Both the position numbers and the translations under genes were made by a program. This document shows positions 17,567 to 27,101 of a DNA stretch of 64,000 bases, piece by piece. This stretch comes from Betaproteobacteria bacterium. GTDB lineage: Bacteria > Pseudomonadota > Gammaproteobacteria > Burkholderiales > Rhodocyclaceae. Under the pieces are notes generated by a model, which saw only the letters and a program-made list of their open reading frames with translations, did no database searches and was not told the origin of the DNA. How positions within the stretch are numbered: position 1 is the stretch's first letter; each line of letters begins with the position of its first letter. The DNA lies in assembly GCA_009777245.1 (NCBI GenBank), contig WRMF01000008.1, positions 1 through 64,000 of the forward strand, in the 5' to 3' direction.

Positions 17567-18181
17567 TTACCCCAGGACAAGCGGGCGAATTTCCGCCGCC
17601 GGAATGGCAATGGCCTGATGGCTGGTCAGAACGGTCAGTCCGCCCCGCTCCGAATGCGCGCCGATTACGTTCGAGAGCCATTGGTTCGCCTGGGCGTCCA
17701 ACGCCACGAACGGCTCGTCGAGAATCCACAAAGGGCGCTTTTCCAGCGCGAGACGGGAGAGGGCGACCCGGCGCTTTTGTCCTTGCGAGAGGTAGCGACA
17801 AGCCAGTTCCACCCTTCCGGCAAGGCCGACCTGTTCCAGAGCGACGAGCGCGGCGTCCTCGTCTATGGCTTCATCATGCAGGCGGGTTGAAATCATGAGG
17901 TTTTCCAGCGGCGTCAAATCATCCTTGATCGCGTTTTGGTGGCCGAGATAGCACAATTCCCCGCGAAAACGCTCGCGCAAGCGGTGGATGTTTTCGCCCT
18001 GCCAGCGAATTTCGCCGGAAACCGGCATGGCAAGCCCGCACAATATGCGAAGCAGGCTGGTTTTGCCCGCGCCGTTCTTGCCTTGCAGGAACAGGAGTTC
18101 GCCGCCTTTCAGGCAAAGGTCTATGCCGTGAAAGAGGCGCTGGTCGCCGCGCTGACATTCGATCTGGATGGCTTCAAGCAT
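17567..18181 (-). CDS. ccmA: Heme exporter ATP-binding protein CcmA
   Basis: CcmA is the ATPase of the CcmAB complex that releases heme-loaded CcmE. Walker A is GKNGAGKT (34-41), the ABC signature LSQGQKRR (131-138) and Walker B LWILDEP (151-157). The length of 204 residues is typical of this compact ABC subunit. It is the first gene of a tight ccmA-ccmB-ccmC-dsbB run. No further ccm gene is in the window. Confidence 0.96.
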   Translation of the reverse strand: MLEAIQIECQRGDQRLFHGIDLCLKGGELLFLQGKNGAGKTSLLRILCGLAMPVSGEIRWQGENIHRLRERFRGELCYLGHQNAIKDDLTPLENLMISTRLHDEAIDEDAALVALEQVGLAGRVELACRYLSQGQKRRVALSRLALEKRPLWILDEPFVALDAQANQWLSNVIGAHSERGGLTVLTSHQAIAIPAAEIRPLVLG

Positions 18182-18583
18182 GGAACTGGAAAATAAGAAA
18201 GAGGCGCAATTTTAACCTAATCAGGCGAGCGGGGCGGGACAGTCGAGGCTTTGCTTGAACACTTGTTAAGCGCAATCCTCGCAATTTATGGCTACGCCGC
18301 AAGTAACCGCACTCTCTCGCATCTAATCATACGTCATTCCCGCATGCCTGTCCCCGCGAAGGCGGGGAGCGGGAATCTGTTTGTCGCCCGCCTCAAACGC
18401 GGCAGCGGCATGCCTGTCCCCGCGAAGGCGGGGAGCGGGAATCCAGCGTGGTAGATTAGGGTGAGCGAGACGTGACCCCCAAAGGCACGGCGCGAACAGT
18501 AGCGGGGGGAACTCTTCTGCTACCCGCAGCGCAGTTATTTTTTCATACAGACTATAACCCACTAGTCATTCCCGCCTTCGCTT

Positions 18584-18888
18584 ACTGCTGTCCGGAATAA
18601 ATTGTTCATGCGAACCGGCCTGAATTCAGTACGCTTTGGAAAAGCGGACGGGTTTGAAGCCCCCTTTTTAAAGGGGGTGCCCGCAAGGGCGGGGGTTTGA
18701 TAACAAGCCCACAAACCCACGGCGACCTTGTAGACATGCGCTACCCTGCAAACCCCCGGCGCTATGCGCCACCCCCTTTAAAAAGGGGGCTTGACCAATC
18801 TGCAAGTCTACTCTCAGGAGAAAATTATCCTCGCCCTTGTCCCGCAATGCTTACAGGGAAATCACGATTTTTTATTCCGGACAGCAGT
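18584..18888. repeat. Composite element with 18-base inverted ends
   Basis: ACTGCTGTCCGGAATAAA at 18584-18601 recurs inverted and perfect at 18871-18888. Just outside each end lies an ATTCCCGC REP core. Inside lies a head-to-head pair of CCCCCTTTTTAAAGGGGG-type repeats (about 18658-18701 and 18748-18792). No coding capacity is seen. Confidence 0.7.
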
Positions 18889-19066
18889 GCGTCTGCGCGG
18901 GAATGACGGCTGGCAAGCGGGAGAGGGAGAAACTGTAATGGCGATCCGCCGATCACCCTTACGTCAACTCCTATCCCATAAATGGGAGAGAGGTTGCGTT
19001 GTGGTATTTTCCCTATCATGCAATCACGTGATAGTATTTTTATTTGCAGAAAACACTATAAGAAAA

Positions 19067-19155
19067 CGCTGATTTATTCACCTTGTCAAAAAATTACCCC
19101 TTACAAAACAATGAGTTCGGTTGGTCGGTGGCTTGGTTTTCTGAATAAATCAGCG
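19067..19155. repeat. Putative miniature element with 14-base inverted ends
   Basis: CGCTGATTTATTCA at 19067-19080 and its exact complement at 19142-19155 enclose 61 AT-rich bases. The size and ends resemble a miniature inverted-repeat element, but no target duplication is clear. Confidence 0.45.
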
Positions 19156-19163
19156 CGTCCATA

Positions 19164-19196
19164 AAAAGCGGCAGGCTGTTTATGCCTGCCGCTTTT
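19164..19196 (-). terminator. Terminator after the autotransporter gene
   Basis: AAAAGCGGCAGGC, a 7-base loop, then GCCTGCCGCTTTT: a 13-base perfect stem with a T-run on the minus strand. It is symmetric and could act in both directions. Confidence 0.88.
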
Positions 19197-19231
19197 ATCA
19201 TGGATCAATCCCTGTCCTCTGATTCCTGCCA

Positions 19232-22200
19232 TCAGAAGTCGTAGCGCAGTCTCAAGCTGCCTGTCCATCCTTCCATCTTGCCGAAGTAGCCTTGCAGCCC
19301 GACATTCAGGGAGAGCGGATGGTTCGGGGCGGGCTTCATCACGAAGCCGCCCTCGACAATGCCGCTGCTTCCTTTCATGTCGGGGCGGTCAATCCGGTCG
19401 CCGGAGAGGGTTGCCTTGGCCTTGCCGTCGAATTCGTATTCATAGGCGATGCCTGCGTATGGGGTCACGTTTGCCTGTGTCCATTCGTAGCGTCCGCCCA
19501 TGCGAATCCGGTTGGAATTGACCGAAGAGAATTTCAGCCGTTGGCCGTCGGAGAGGGTGACGCTGTCTCCGCCTTCGTTGGTGTGGAAGAACTGGCCGTA
19601 GAGGTTGATGGCGGAGTTATCGCCGAGATTCATGCGATAACCTGTTCCGGCGTGCAGGCTGTAGTAGTTGGCGTCGGTCTTGACTCGCGCGTATTGTCCG
19701 CCGAATTGCAGGTTGGAGTCGTGGCGGTTTTTGATTTTGCCTGCGCGCAGGCTTCCTTCGACGTACACGTTCCCGTTGCCGGTTTGCGCCACATCCATGT
19801 TGCCCAGCAGACCTGCGCCATAGTAGCTGTTTTTGCCGTCGCCTTTGACCGAGGCGGCGTTGGGGAATTTGTTGTAGGTGTCGTATGAGCCGTCGCCGTA
19901 TTCGAAGAATGCGCCTGCGCTGGCCTCGCCGTTACTTACGGCCTGGCTGGCGACAACTCCGGCCATCAGGGAGAAGCTGTCCATATCCACGTGGGAGCCG
20001 GTCTTGTATTTGCCGGTTCCTCCGCTGACTACGCCGAACACTCCCTTGTCGCCGGTCAGACGATTGGCGCGCCCGACGCGAATGGCCTCAGCCATGCCGG
20101 CTCCGGCGACCATGTTGCCGCCCCGGTTCAGAAGAACCATATCGGCCAGGTGGCCTTCGGAGAACGCCTTGGCCTGGGGGGAGAGGTCGCCGCCGATTCT
20201 GGAAAGCCCGAACAGCAGCAGTTGGTTTTCCTCGATTGCGAACGTGAAGTCGTAGCTGCGGGCGAAACCTGCGCCTACGGTTATGGTGTCATTGAGATTT
20301 GTCGGCGCTCCCGTCAGTCCTTCGTCTTGCGCGTCAATCAGCACCGCCTGTCTGATGGCCTGCATATAGGCTCCGTCAAGGCTTATGCCGACCGTGGAGC
20401 CGGATATGTCGACGCTTGCTCCTTCGACAGTCAGAAAGGTGTCTCCGGTCTGGGTTTCGGGCGTAAAGGCGAAGTTGAGGTTTGCGCCGGAGAAGGAGAG
20501 CGCGCCGCCGTCGCCGTAAATCTTCGCGTCAAATCCGGTTACGGCGAGGTTATTGAAGGAGGCGGCGTAGCCCGCAGTCGCGCCGGAGTAATCGAAGGCC
20601 GTTAAGGCGTGCATGGCAAGGCTGCCGGTCGCCAAATCGCCGGTCAGAGACACATCGCCCGCTTTGATGGTCAGAGCGCCGGTGAAGGAGTTGTTGCCGG
20701 CAAGGGTCAGACTGCCCCCGCCGTCCTTGGTGATGCCGCCTTGCCCGCTGAAGTCGTTGGTCAAGGTCGAGCTAAAGTAGTCGGTGTCAAAGACTCCGCC
20801 GCCCGCGCCCAGCGCGTCATTCAGTCTGTCGGACATGTCGCCGCTACTGCTTGAAGACCATTTGATGCCGCCGCCGTCAAGGGTGACATTTTTTCCGCCC
20901 GTGCCGAAGTTGCTGGTGTCGTAGAAGTGGATCAGCCCGCCCTTGATCAACGTGCCGCCGGAATAGTCGCTGCCGCTGTTTGTCAGGCTAAGATTGCCGA
21001 CTCCGTCCTTGACCAACCCGCCGCTGCCGTTGATAGCGCCATGGTAGACAGTATCGCCCGCCTGATCCACCGTAAGGTTATTGCCTCCCAGGGTGATTGC
21101 GGCTCCGCTGCCGCTGCCGCTTAGCGAGGTCATGGTCAGATTGCCGTTGCCCGTCATGTCGAGCGTGCCGTCAATCACATAATCGCCGGTTACAAACGCG
21201 CCTGCCGCGCCTGCCGCCAATGTTCCGGCAGTGACCGTCGTTGTGCCTTTGTAGGTGTTTGCGCTACCAAGGGTTAGTGTCTGGGAGCCGGTCTTGGTCA
21301 GCCCGCCTTCGCCGGAAATGACGCCGGTGAGGGTGTTGTTGGCATCTCCGATATTGAAAGTGGTCGCGCCGTCAAGCAGGACGAAGTCGTTCGGCGTTGT
21401 CCACGAATCGTCAATTGTGATGGTTGTGCCGTCGGCGGTGTGCACCGCGCCCGTTCCGAGTGCCTGATTTTTCCCGACTACGATCTCCCCGCCCAGGAGC
21501 CATGTGCCGCCCGCGTAGGTGTTCTCCGTCCCGGCGTTGCCGAGCGTCAATGTGCCGCTTCCCTTCTTGATCAAACCGCCTTCGCCGGTGACAGTCCCGC
21601 CCAAGGTTTGCGCGGCGGATTGGTCAAGCTCCAGTATGCCGTTCTGGCCGATGAAGATGTCCGAAGCGTAGTTGCCGCCGCCCAAAGCTCCCGTGATTGC
21701 GAGCTTGCCGCCGCCTATGTTGGTATCGCCGGTATAGGTGTTGGCTCCGGTCAGAATCAACGTCCCCGTGCCTCCCTTGGTCAGGGATTTGCCGTCCCAA
21801 CCGACTAATGATGATCCTCCGTTGTCCGCCAAGACCGCGCCCAGAACGAACTCGCCTCTGTCAATCGTGAAGTTGCCGTGCGCATCGGCGGAATCAAGAT
21901 CCCAAGCCAGGTCGGTAATCTCAAGTTCCACGTTGCCGCCGCTAACAGCAAAGTTTTCGACTACCAGAAAATGCAGGCCCTTGTTTAAGGCAGTCCAGCC
22001 CAGGCCGCCGATTTCCAGAAAGGGCGTGCCGATAATGGTGGTTCCTGATGTAAGGATATTGCCGTCATAGGGAGCGCCGTCGAAGCCGGTGATATTCAGG
22101 GCTGCGCCTGTGCCGAATGTGAAATCATCCGCATTAAAAACGCACGGATCGCTGCCGCCTCCGCAACCGGATACGGCGTGAATGCCGAGCGTCGCGTTTG

Positions 22201-24409
22201 CGCCAACATTGACGCTCTTCGCCGCGAAGTCGTCCGCATCGAGATCAGAGCCGAGATTCAGAGTCGCGCCTGCGTCAATGCTGACATCGTTGGTTATCAT
22301 ATGACCGAGGTTAAGAATTCCGCCGGAAACCGTCAGGTCGCCGGCGCTCAATTCGAGCCAATTCACGGTCAGACTGCCCGCGCCTTGCTTCACAATATTG
22401 CCGTTGCCGCCAATGGTGCCTCCAAAGGCGAAGTTATAGGCATTCGCGCCGTCCTGGGTATTAAGGAAGGTGGTTTTGTCTGCTGTTGTTTCAAAGTATG
22501 TATTCAAGCCCTCGCCGTTGTGGAAGAAATTGACGCGCTCAAAGTTTGAGATTTGGCCGCCATTCGAGTAGAAGCCGCCGCGCACATTGAGAGTGTTGCC
22601 GCTGAAGAGATCGGTGTCAGACGCGGATGCGCCATCAGCAAAACCGCCCGCCAGATGCTCGGCAAACGACAAATGGCCTACGATATTGACGGTGTTGTTG
22701 ATTGCCTCGATCTTGTCGCCGGTTACGCCGCCAACGCCTACCAGCCCGCCATATACCCTGCTCCAGTTGTCGCTGCCGCTGGTGATTGTCACCTCGTTGT
22801 TGCTGGCGTTAAGCTCGGTAAAATCGTCAGAGGCGCGGGCGTTGCCGCCCGCGACCACAGGGGTAGAACTATCATTCACGCCGCCCGAATTCGTGATGAA
22901 GATTTGGTTCCCGGAGGCTATGGCCGTGCCGGTATCTGTTATGGCAAATCCGCCGATTCTGAGATCGCCGTGATTCCCCGCGCTGTCTGTGACAGTCACG
23001 GTATTGCCCGAGGCCGTGGCTGTGCCGCCTGTCACGGAGGAGGCAAGACCGCCTCTGATGTTTGCGCCGGCAACAGTCGCATTGGCGACATTTACCATAT
23101 TGCCCGAGGCTGTGGCGGTCAGGCCGTCGGCATCCCCGCCGATGATCTCTCTAGCAATGGTCGCATCTCTGACGGTTACTTCGTTGCCCGTCGCGTTGGC
23201 TACGCCATCGTCGGCCAAGGCTCTGCCGCCGAACACGTTATTCGCGCTGCCGTCGTTAAACACCACTTTGTTGAGCCTGGACGCGGCAGTATCCTCTCCT
23301 CTGGCGGCGCCGCCAAAGACTGAAACTGATATGGCGGCATTGTTGATCTCCACGCTGTTCTCATCAGCCGCGCTATCGCCATCGGAAACGGCTTCGCCGC
23401 CTGAGACAGTGCTTGATAGCGTGCCGCCGTTTACGACCACATGGTTATCCGATGCCGCAGCGGCTGCTCCGCTTAACGCGACGGCGCCTGCGACGTGGCC
23501 TGTGATCTCGGCTGCATTGATGATCGCGACATTCTTGGTCGCCGTGGCAGACTGCCCTGAAAGGTTTTCAACCGTGGCGCCCGCGACGCCTCCTGCCACA
23601 TCGCTAGAGTTTACGACCGCGATATTGAGAGTCGCCGTGCCGGAAGAGCCGGGAGCGCCTGGGTCAATCCAGATATCCCCGCCAATAACGTCGCTGATAT
23701 ATATGTCGGCGCCATTCTGCGCCGTGGCGCTGTTGTTCTCGGCCACGGCGGAACCGTACTCGCTATAGGCAATACCTCCGATAACAGAAGCGGCTTCTCC
23801 TCCATCAACGATCGCGGCGTTGCCTGTCGCATAAGCGTCGCCGTTTGCGCTAAAGGCATTCCCGCCTATTAAAGCAAAAACTTCACTGTCGATATCAATC
23901 ACTGCGGTATTGTTCCTGACCGTGGCGACGCCGCCACCGCTAAAGGCGCCGCCGCCCGTTGCGTATCCGTTCACGTGGCCCCAATCCTCAACGGTTAGCC
24001 AGTTGCCTTCGGCGGAGACTGAGCCTGCGCTTTCGGCATAACCGCCGTATGCGTCATCAGTTATATCGGAGTCGGTGATTTTAAGGTGGTTGTTGTTCGG
24101 AGCGGTATCGGGAGTACTACAGTCCGCGCTTGTGCTGTTGCCGTAAACATCACCGGATATCACACCAGCAGAATTCAGTTCGCAACTGACCGGCGGCCTT
24201 TGCGCCATAGCCGACAAAGGCATGGCCATTAGACCAAGAAAAGCGACAAGGGAAAACGCGCGCAGGGCAGGAGAATCAACGTCGGAAAAAAGAGAAGCGC
24301 GCCTGAAAGGCGGAGTTATGCTACCGTAGTTGCAGGGTAACTGATTGATTTTATTATATTTTTTGCTGACGACTGAATTTTTGCTGACGGGGGACTTTTT
24401 GCAAGTCAT
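19232..24409 (-). CDS. Giant autotransporter (type Va), beta-solenoid passenger
   Basis: This 1,725-residue secreted or surface protein carries a long signal region: a basic N-terminus, then a hydrophobic stretch ending AMAQ near residue 72. A large passenger follows, then a C-terminal autotransporter barrel of about 270 residues ending in the expected terminal phenylalanine (LRYDF). The passenger has two parts. Residues about 110-545 contain many imperfect repeats of roughly 37 residues (GGxAxxxxGxAxAxxNxVxV). Residues about 650-1150 contain autotransporter-associated strand repeats (GSGTLTLGNAGTENTYAGGT, SQTLTLGSANTYKGTTTV). The ATG at 24409 follows AAGGAG; longer starts have none. Adhesion or aggregation is a reasonable guess, not shown. 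Confidence 0.93.
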   Translation of the reverse strand: MTCKKSPVSKNSVVSKKYNKINQLPCNYGSITPPFRRASLFSDVDSPALRAFSLVAFLGLMAMPLSAMAQRPPVSCELNSAGVISGDVYGNSTSADCSTPDTAPNNNHLKITDSDITDDAYGGYAESAGSVSAEGNWLTVEDWGHVNGYATGGGAFSGGGVATVRNNTAVIDIDSEVFALIGGNAFSANGDAYATGNAAIVDGGEAASVIGGIAYSEYGSAVAENNSATAQNGADIYISDVIGGDIWIDPGAPGSSGTATLNIAVVNSSDVAGGVAGATVENLSGQSATATKNVAIINAAEITGHVAGAVALSGAAAAASDNHVVVNGGTLSSTVSGGEAVSDGDSAADENSVEINNAAISVSVFGGAARGEDTAASRLNKVVFNDGSANNVFGGRALADDGVANATGNEVTVRDATIAREIIGGDADGLTATASGNMVNVANATVAGANIRGGLASSVTGGTATASGNTVTVTDSAGNHGDLRIGGFAITDTGTAIASGNQIFITNSGGVNDSSTPVVAGGNARASDDFTELNASNNEVTITSGSDNWSRVYGGLVGVGGVTGDKIEAINNTVNIVGHLSFAEHLAGGFADGASASDTDLFSGNTLNVRGGFYSNGGQISNFERVNFFHNGEGLNTYFETTADKTTFLNTQDGANAYNFAFGGTIGGNGNIVKQGAGSLTVNWLELSAGDLTVSGGILNLGHMITNDVSIDAGATLNLGSDLDADDFAAKSVNVGANATLGIHAVSGCGGGSDPCVFNADDFTFGTGAALNITGFDGAPYDGNILTSGTTIIGTPFLEIGGLGWTALNKGLHFLVVENFAVSGGNVELEITDLAWDLDSADAHGNFTIDRGEFVLGAVLADNGGSSLVGWDGKSLTKGGTGTLILTGANTYTGDTNIGGGKLAITGALGGGNYASDIFIGQNGILELDQSAAQTLGGTVTGEGGLIKKGSGTLTLGNAGTENTYAGGTWLLGGEIVVGKNQALGTGAVHTADGTTITIDDSWTTPNDFVLLDGATTFNIGDANNTLTGVISGEGGLTKTGSQTLTLGSANTYKGTTTVTAGTLAAGAAGAFVTGDYVIDGTLDMTGNGNLTMTSLSGSGSGAAITLGGNNLTVDQAGDTVYHGAINGSGGLVKDGVGNLSLTNSGSDYSGGTLIKGGLIHFYDTSNFGTGGKNVTLDGGGIKWSSSSSGDMSDRLNDALGAGGGVFDTDYFSSTLTNDFSGQGGITKDGGGSLTLAGNNSFTGALTIKAGDVSLTGDLATGSLAMHALTAFDYSGATAGYAASFNNLAVTGFDAKIYGDGGALSFSGANLNFAFTPETQTGDTFLTVEGASVDISGSTVGISLDGAYMQAIRQAVLIDAQDEGLTGAPTNLNDTITVGAGFARSYDFTFAIEENQLLLFGLSRIGGDLSPQAKAFSEGHLADMVLLNRGGNMVAGAGMAEAIRVGRANRLTGDKGVFGVVSGGTGKYKTGSHVDMDSFSLMAGVVASQAVSNGEASAGAFFEYGDGSYDTYNKFPNAASVKGDGKNSYYGAGLLGNMDVAQTGNGNVYVEGSLRAGKIKNRHDSNLQFGGQYARVKTDANYYSLHAGTGYRMNLGDNSAINLYGQFFHTNEGGDSVTLSDGQRLKFSSVNSNRIRMGGRYEWTQANVTPYAGIAYEYEFDGKAKATLSGDRIDRPDMKGSSGIVEGGFVMKPAPNHPLSLNVGLQGYFGKMEGWTGSLRLRYDF

Positions 24410-24756
24410 AACAATTCTCCTTAAAACGCCGGAAACCCTCCGGTCGGGGAAAAACCATTCAAGCCGCATACAATATGACAACCCGAAAATTCCCCGCATG
24501 ATAACCATATATTGCAAAAAGTCAAATCTTTTTTGGAAAAAAAATCACCCGCCCGACAACAAACGCCGCAAGCGGGAGAGAGGAGCAAAGCATTCACCCT
24601 GACAGTCGCGTTATTGGCGGGAGATAGGACACAACCTGAAGCGGGGCTGTCTTGTCGTGCTGTTACCTTGTTGTCGTGTCGCCGTGTCACCTTATCGTCC
24701 TTGTTATAAAAGGCAAAGCGCAATATCATTGCTTGTCTTTTGCTGCGGTAACTTTC
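24410..24756. repeat. Divergent intergenic region with composite repeat
   Basis: This gap separates two divergent genes. A copy of the composite repeat, with a GCAAGCGGGAGAG hairpin arm and the tail GACAGTCGCGTTATTGGC, occupies about 24547-24627. No additional gene is supported. Confidence 0.6.
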
Positions 24757-26532
24757 ATGTCTTCATTCAATTTTCAGCGATTCTTGCGCTCCTGCCTTCT
24801 GGCGTTATGCCTTTCTGCCTTTTTAGCCCATGCCGATGACGGGTTCGACGAGGGGTTATTTGATACCTGCGTTCCAGAGTCCTTTCTGGACGGCGCTTCC
24901 CGTAATATCTCCGATTCCATTGATGCTCCCCTGGACGCGGAGACTTATTACGATATGCTGCTCGGTGAAATGGCGCTTACGCGCCGGGATTTGCCGCTGG
25001 CCGCGACGGCTTATCGCGATCTCGCGCGACGTATGCCCGTGGCGGAGATCATCGAGCGAGCTATTCTGATTGCCCGCATAACTGGCGATTATGAATGGGG
25101 GCTTGAGTTGCTTGCCCTCTGGCAGGAGAACGATGAGCCTGATCCGGTTCGTTTTGCCCTGGCTAAAGCCGAGATTCTTCTGGGCGCGGGACGCATTCTG
25201 GAGATGGAAGAGCCGATAGCCGTGATATTGGACAGCAATCCGTCCCAGCAGGAGAGTAATTTTTTAAGGCTCATGCGCTTGTTGGAGCGCGGATCGGACA
25301 CATCTTCGTCCTATACGCTTATTTCCCGTCTGGCTGCGCGTTATCCTGACGTTGCCGCCGCGCAATTCGTTCTGGCGGTGGCTGCGAATCAGGCGGATGA
25401 CAAGGCTCTTGCGGAAGAAGCCGTTTTGCGCGCGCATAATTTGAACCCTGATTGGGAATTGCCGCTTCTCATGCGCTCTGACTGGATGGCGCGGGATATT
25501 GCGAACAAGTCCGCGGAAATTGACGCGCATCTGGCGATGCTGGAAAACTTCCTGAAAAGGCATCCCGATAACACCAACATCCGAATGCAACTGGCGCGGC
25601 TGTTGATCCTGTCCGGCAAGGAACCCTCGTATGCCCGCAAGCATTTTGACCGTCTGCTGGTGGAACATCCCGACAGTCCGGCGGTGCTTTATTCCGCCGC
25701 GATGCTTGCCATGCAGACCAACGATATGGAATCGGCTCGCCGGTTGCTGAACCATATCCTTGCCATGCCCGTCACCGGCGACATGGCGAATTTTCTTCTC
25801 GCGCAGATTGAGGAGACGGCGGGCAACAAGGAATTGGCGCGGCAGTATTATGAAAAGGTCTCTTATGGCTTTTCCTCCTATTTTGCCGCCAGAATCCGCC
25901 TTGCCAGAATGCTGATGCCGGATGACCTTGCGTCCGCCCGTCGCGTCCTGGCGGAAAGCGAAACCAGAACGCCGGACGAACAGGTGGGATTAAGACAGGT
26001 TGAAGCGCAGTTGTTGTGCGAAAACGAACAATATGCCGAATGTTATGAAATGTTGCTTGCAATAATCAAGGAATTTCCCGAACATCATTCAATCCTCTAC
26101 GATGCCGCTCTGGCGGCGGAAAAGTTGAAACGCTGGAACGAGGTGGAACAGCATCTGCGCCGATTGATCAGCCTGCAACCGGAAAATGCCGAAGCGTATA
26201 ACGCGCTGGGCTATTCGTTCGCCGACCGTAATGTGCGCCTTTCCGAAGCTCGCGCCTTGATTGAAAAGGCGCTGGAGTTGTCGCCCAACAGTCCGCACAT
26301 CGTTGATAGCATGGGCTGGGTGCTTTATCGGCTGGGCAAGCTGCCGGAGGCGCTCGCGGCGTTGGAAGAGGCTTATGCCAGGATGAAAGACCCGGAAGTG
26401 GCCGCCCATCTTGGCGAAGTGCTCTGGCAACTTGGTCGACATGATGAAGCAAAGGAGATTTGGCAACAAGCAGGCGAGAAATCGCCTGATCATCCGGCTC
26501 TGAAGGAAACAAAGCGGCGTTTCATGCCATGA
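24757..26532 (+). CDS. Periplasmic tetratricopeptide repeat protein
   Basis: This 591-residue protein has a signal peptide (hydrophobic residues 9-24, likely cleavage after AHA at 27) and at least ten TPR-type helical hairpins. The clearest are near the C-terminus (NAEAYNALGYSFADRNVRLS and SPHIVDSMGWVLYRLGKLPE). It is the TPR protein that usually precedes lolB and ispE in betaproteobacteria. It probably scaffolds an envelope complex, but its partner is unknown. The ATG at 24757 begins the signal peptide. Its stop overlaps the lolB start by four bases. Confidence 0.85.
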   Translation: MSSFNFQRFLRSCLLALCLSAFLAHADDGFDEGLFDTCVPESFLDGASRNISDSIDAPLDAETYYDMLLGEMALTRRDLPLAATAYRDLARRMPVAEIIERAILIARITGDYEWGLELLALWQENDEPDPVRFALAKAEILLGAGRILEMEEPIAVILDSNPSQQESNFLRLMRLLERGSDTSSSYTLISRLAARYPDVAAAQFVLAVAANQADDKALAEEAVLRAHNLNPDWELPLLMRSDWMARDIANKSAEIDAHLAMLENFLKRHPDNTNIRMQLARLLILSGKEPSYARKHFDRLLVEHPDSPAVLYSAAMLAMQTNDMESARRLLNHILAMPVTGDMANFLLAQIEETAGNKELARQYYEKVSYGFSSYFAARIRLARMLMPDDLASARRVLAESETRTPDEQVGLRQVEAQLLCENEQYAECYEMLLAIIKEFPEHHSILYDAALAAEKLKRWNEVEQHLRRLISLQPENAEAYNALGYSFADRNVRLSEARALIEKALELSPNSPHIVDSMGWVLYRLGKLPEALAALEEAYARMKDPEVAAHLGEVLWQLGRHDEAKEIWQQAGEKSPDHPALKETKRRFMP

Positions 26533-27101
26533 TCCGAGGGCTTACGTTTTTGTCGGTGGTTTTCTTTTCTGCCTGTAGTCTGATGCCTGCCAATACTTCT
26601 CCTTCCGCGCCGCTCATATTGCCTGACAATGCGGCGTTTACTCTGGACGCCCGTTTCAGCTTGGCGCTTGCGAAAGAGCGAGGCGCGGGGGCGGCCAGAC
26701 AATTTTCCGGGCGCTTGTTCTGGCGGCACGAAGCGGGGCGTGATGAATGGCTTTTGTCCGATCCGTTCGGGCAGGGCATAGCCCGCCTGGTAAGCCAGCC
26801 TGGCGGCGGCTTTATGCTTGAGCAAGGCGGTCAAGAGGAGTTTATCGGGAACGATGCGCTGGAGGCCAGAGTCGGCTTTCCCCTGCCGCTTGCCGAATTG
26901 TCTGCCTGGGCGCGGGCGCGCGCCGGCTCCGGCGCGATTGTCGAGTATGATGATTCAGGCCGCCTTAAACGCGCGCGCGAATCCGGCTGGCTGTTGATTT
27001 ATCGCTACGCGAATGACGCAGACCGCCTGCCGTCGCAACTGGAAGCCAGCCTGGAAGAGTTCCGGCTGAAACTTGCCATTGAGCGTTGGGACATTCAGTG
27101 A
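26529..27101 (+). CDS. lolB: Outer-membrane lipoprotein insertion protein LolB
   Basis: LolB receives lipoproteins from LolA and inserts them into the outer membrane. The 190-residue sequence has a short lipoprotein leader with SAC at residues 14-16, the FSGRLFWRHE strand, the LLSDPFGQGIARL region and a C-terminal ERWDIQ strand, in the positions expected for this fold. It starts inside the stop of the TPR gene (ATGA overlap) and precedes ispE, the conserved order, although a repeat block now separates it from ispE. Confidence 0.85.
   Translation: MIRGLTFLSVVFFSACSLMPANTSPSAPLILPDNAAFTLDARFSLALAKERGAGAARQFSGRLFWRHEAGRDEWLLSDPFGQGIARLVSQPGGGFMLEQGGQEEFIGNDALEARVGFPLPLAELSAWARARAGSGAIVEYDDSGRLKRARESGWLLIYRYANDADRLPSQLEASLEEFRLKLAIERWDIQ

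Larger units (their letters stand above)
18182..19231. repeat. 1-kb repeat-rich non-coding region
   Basis: No gene is supported. In order it holds: two identical 36-base REP-like direct repeats (18342-18377 and 18408-18443), a 305-base composite bounded by 18-base inverted repeats (18584-18888), a copy of the large composite repeat (about 18971-19060), a 14-base inverted repeat pair (19067-19080 and 19142-19155), and the autotransporter's terminator. Confidence 0.75.

Noticed and set aside
22553-23768. Long plus-strand open frames opposite the autotransporter passenger
   Set aside because: They mirror the repetitive Gly/Ala/Val codons of the passenger, and overlap each other in different frames with no start signals.
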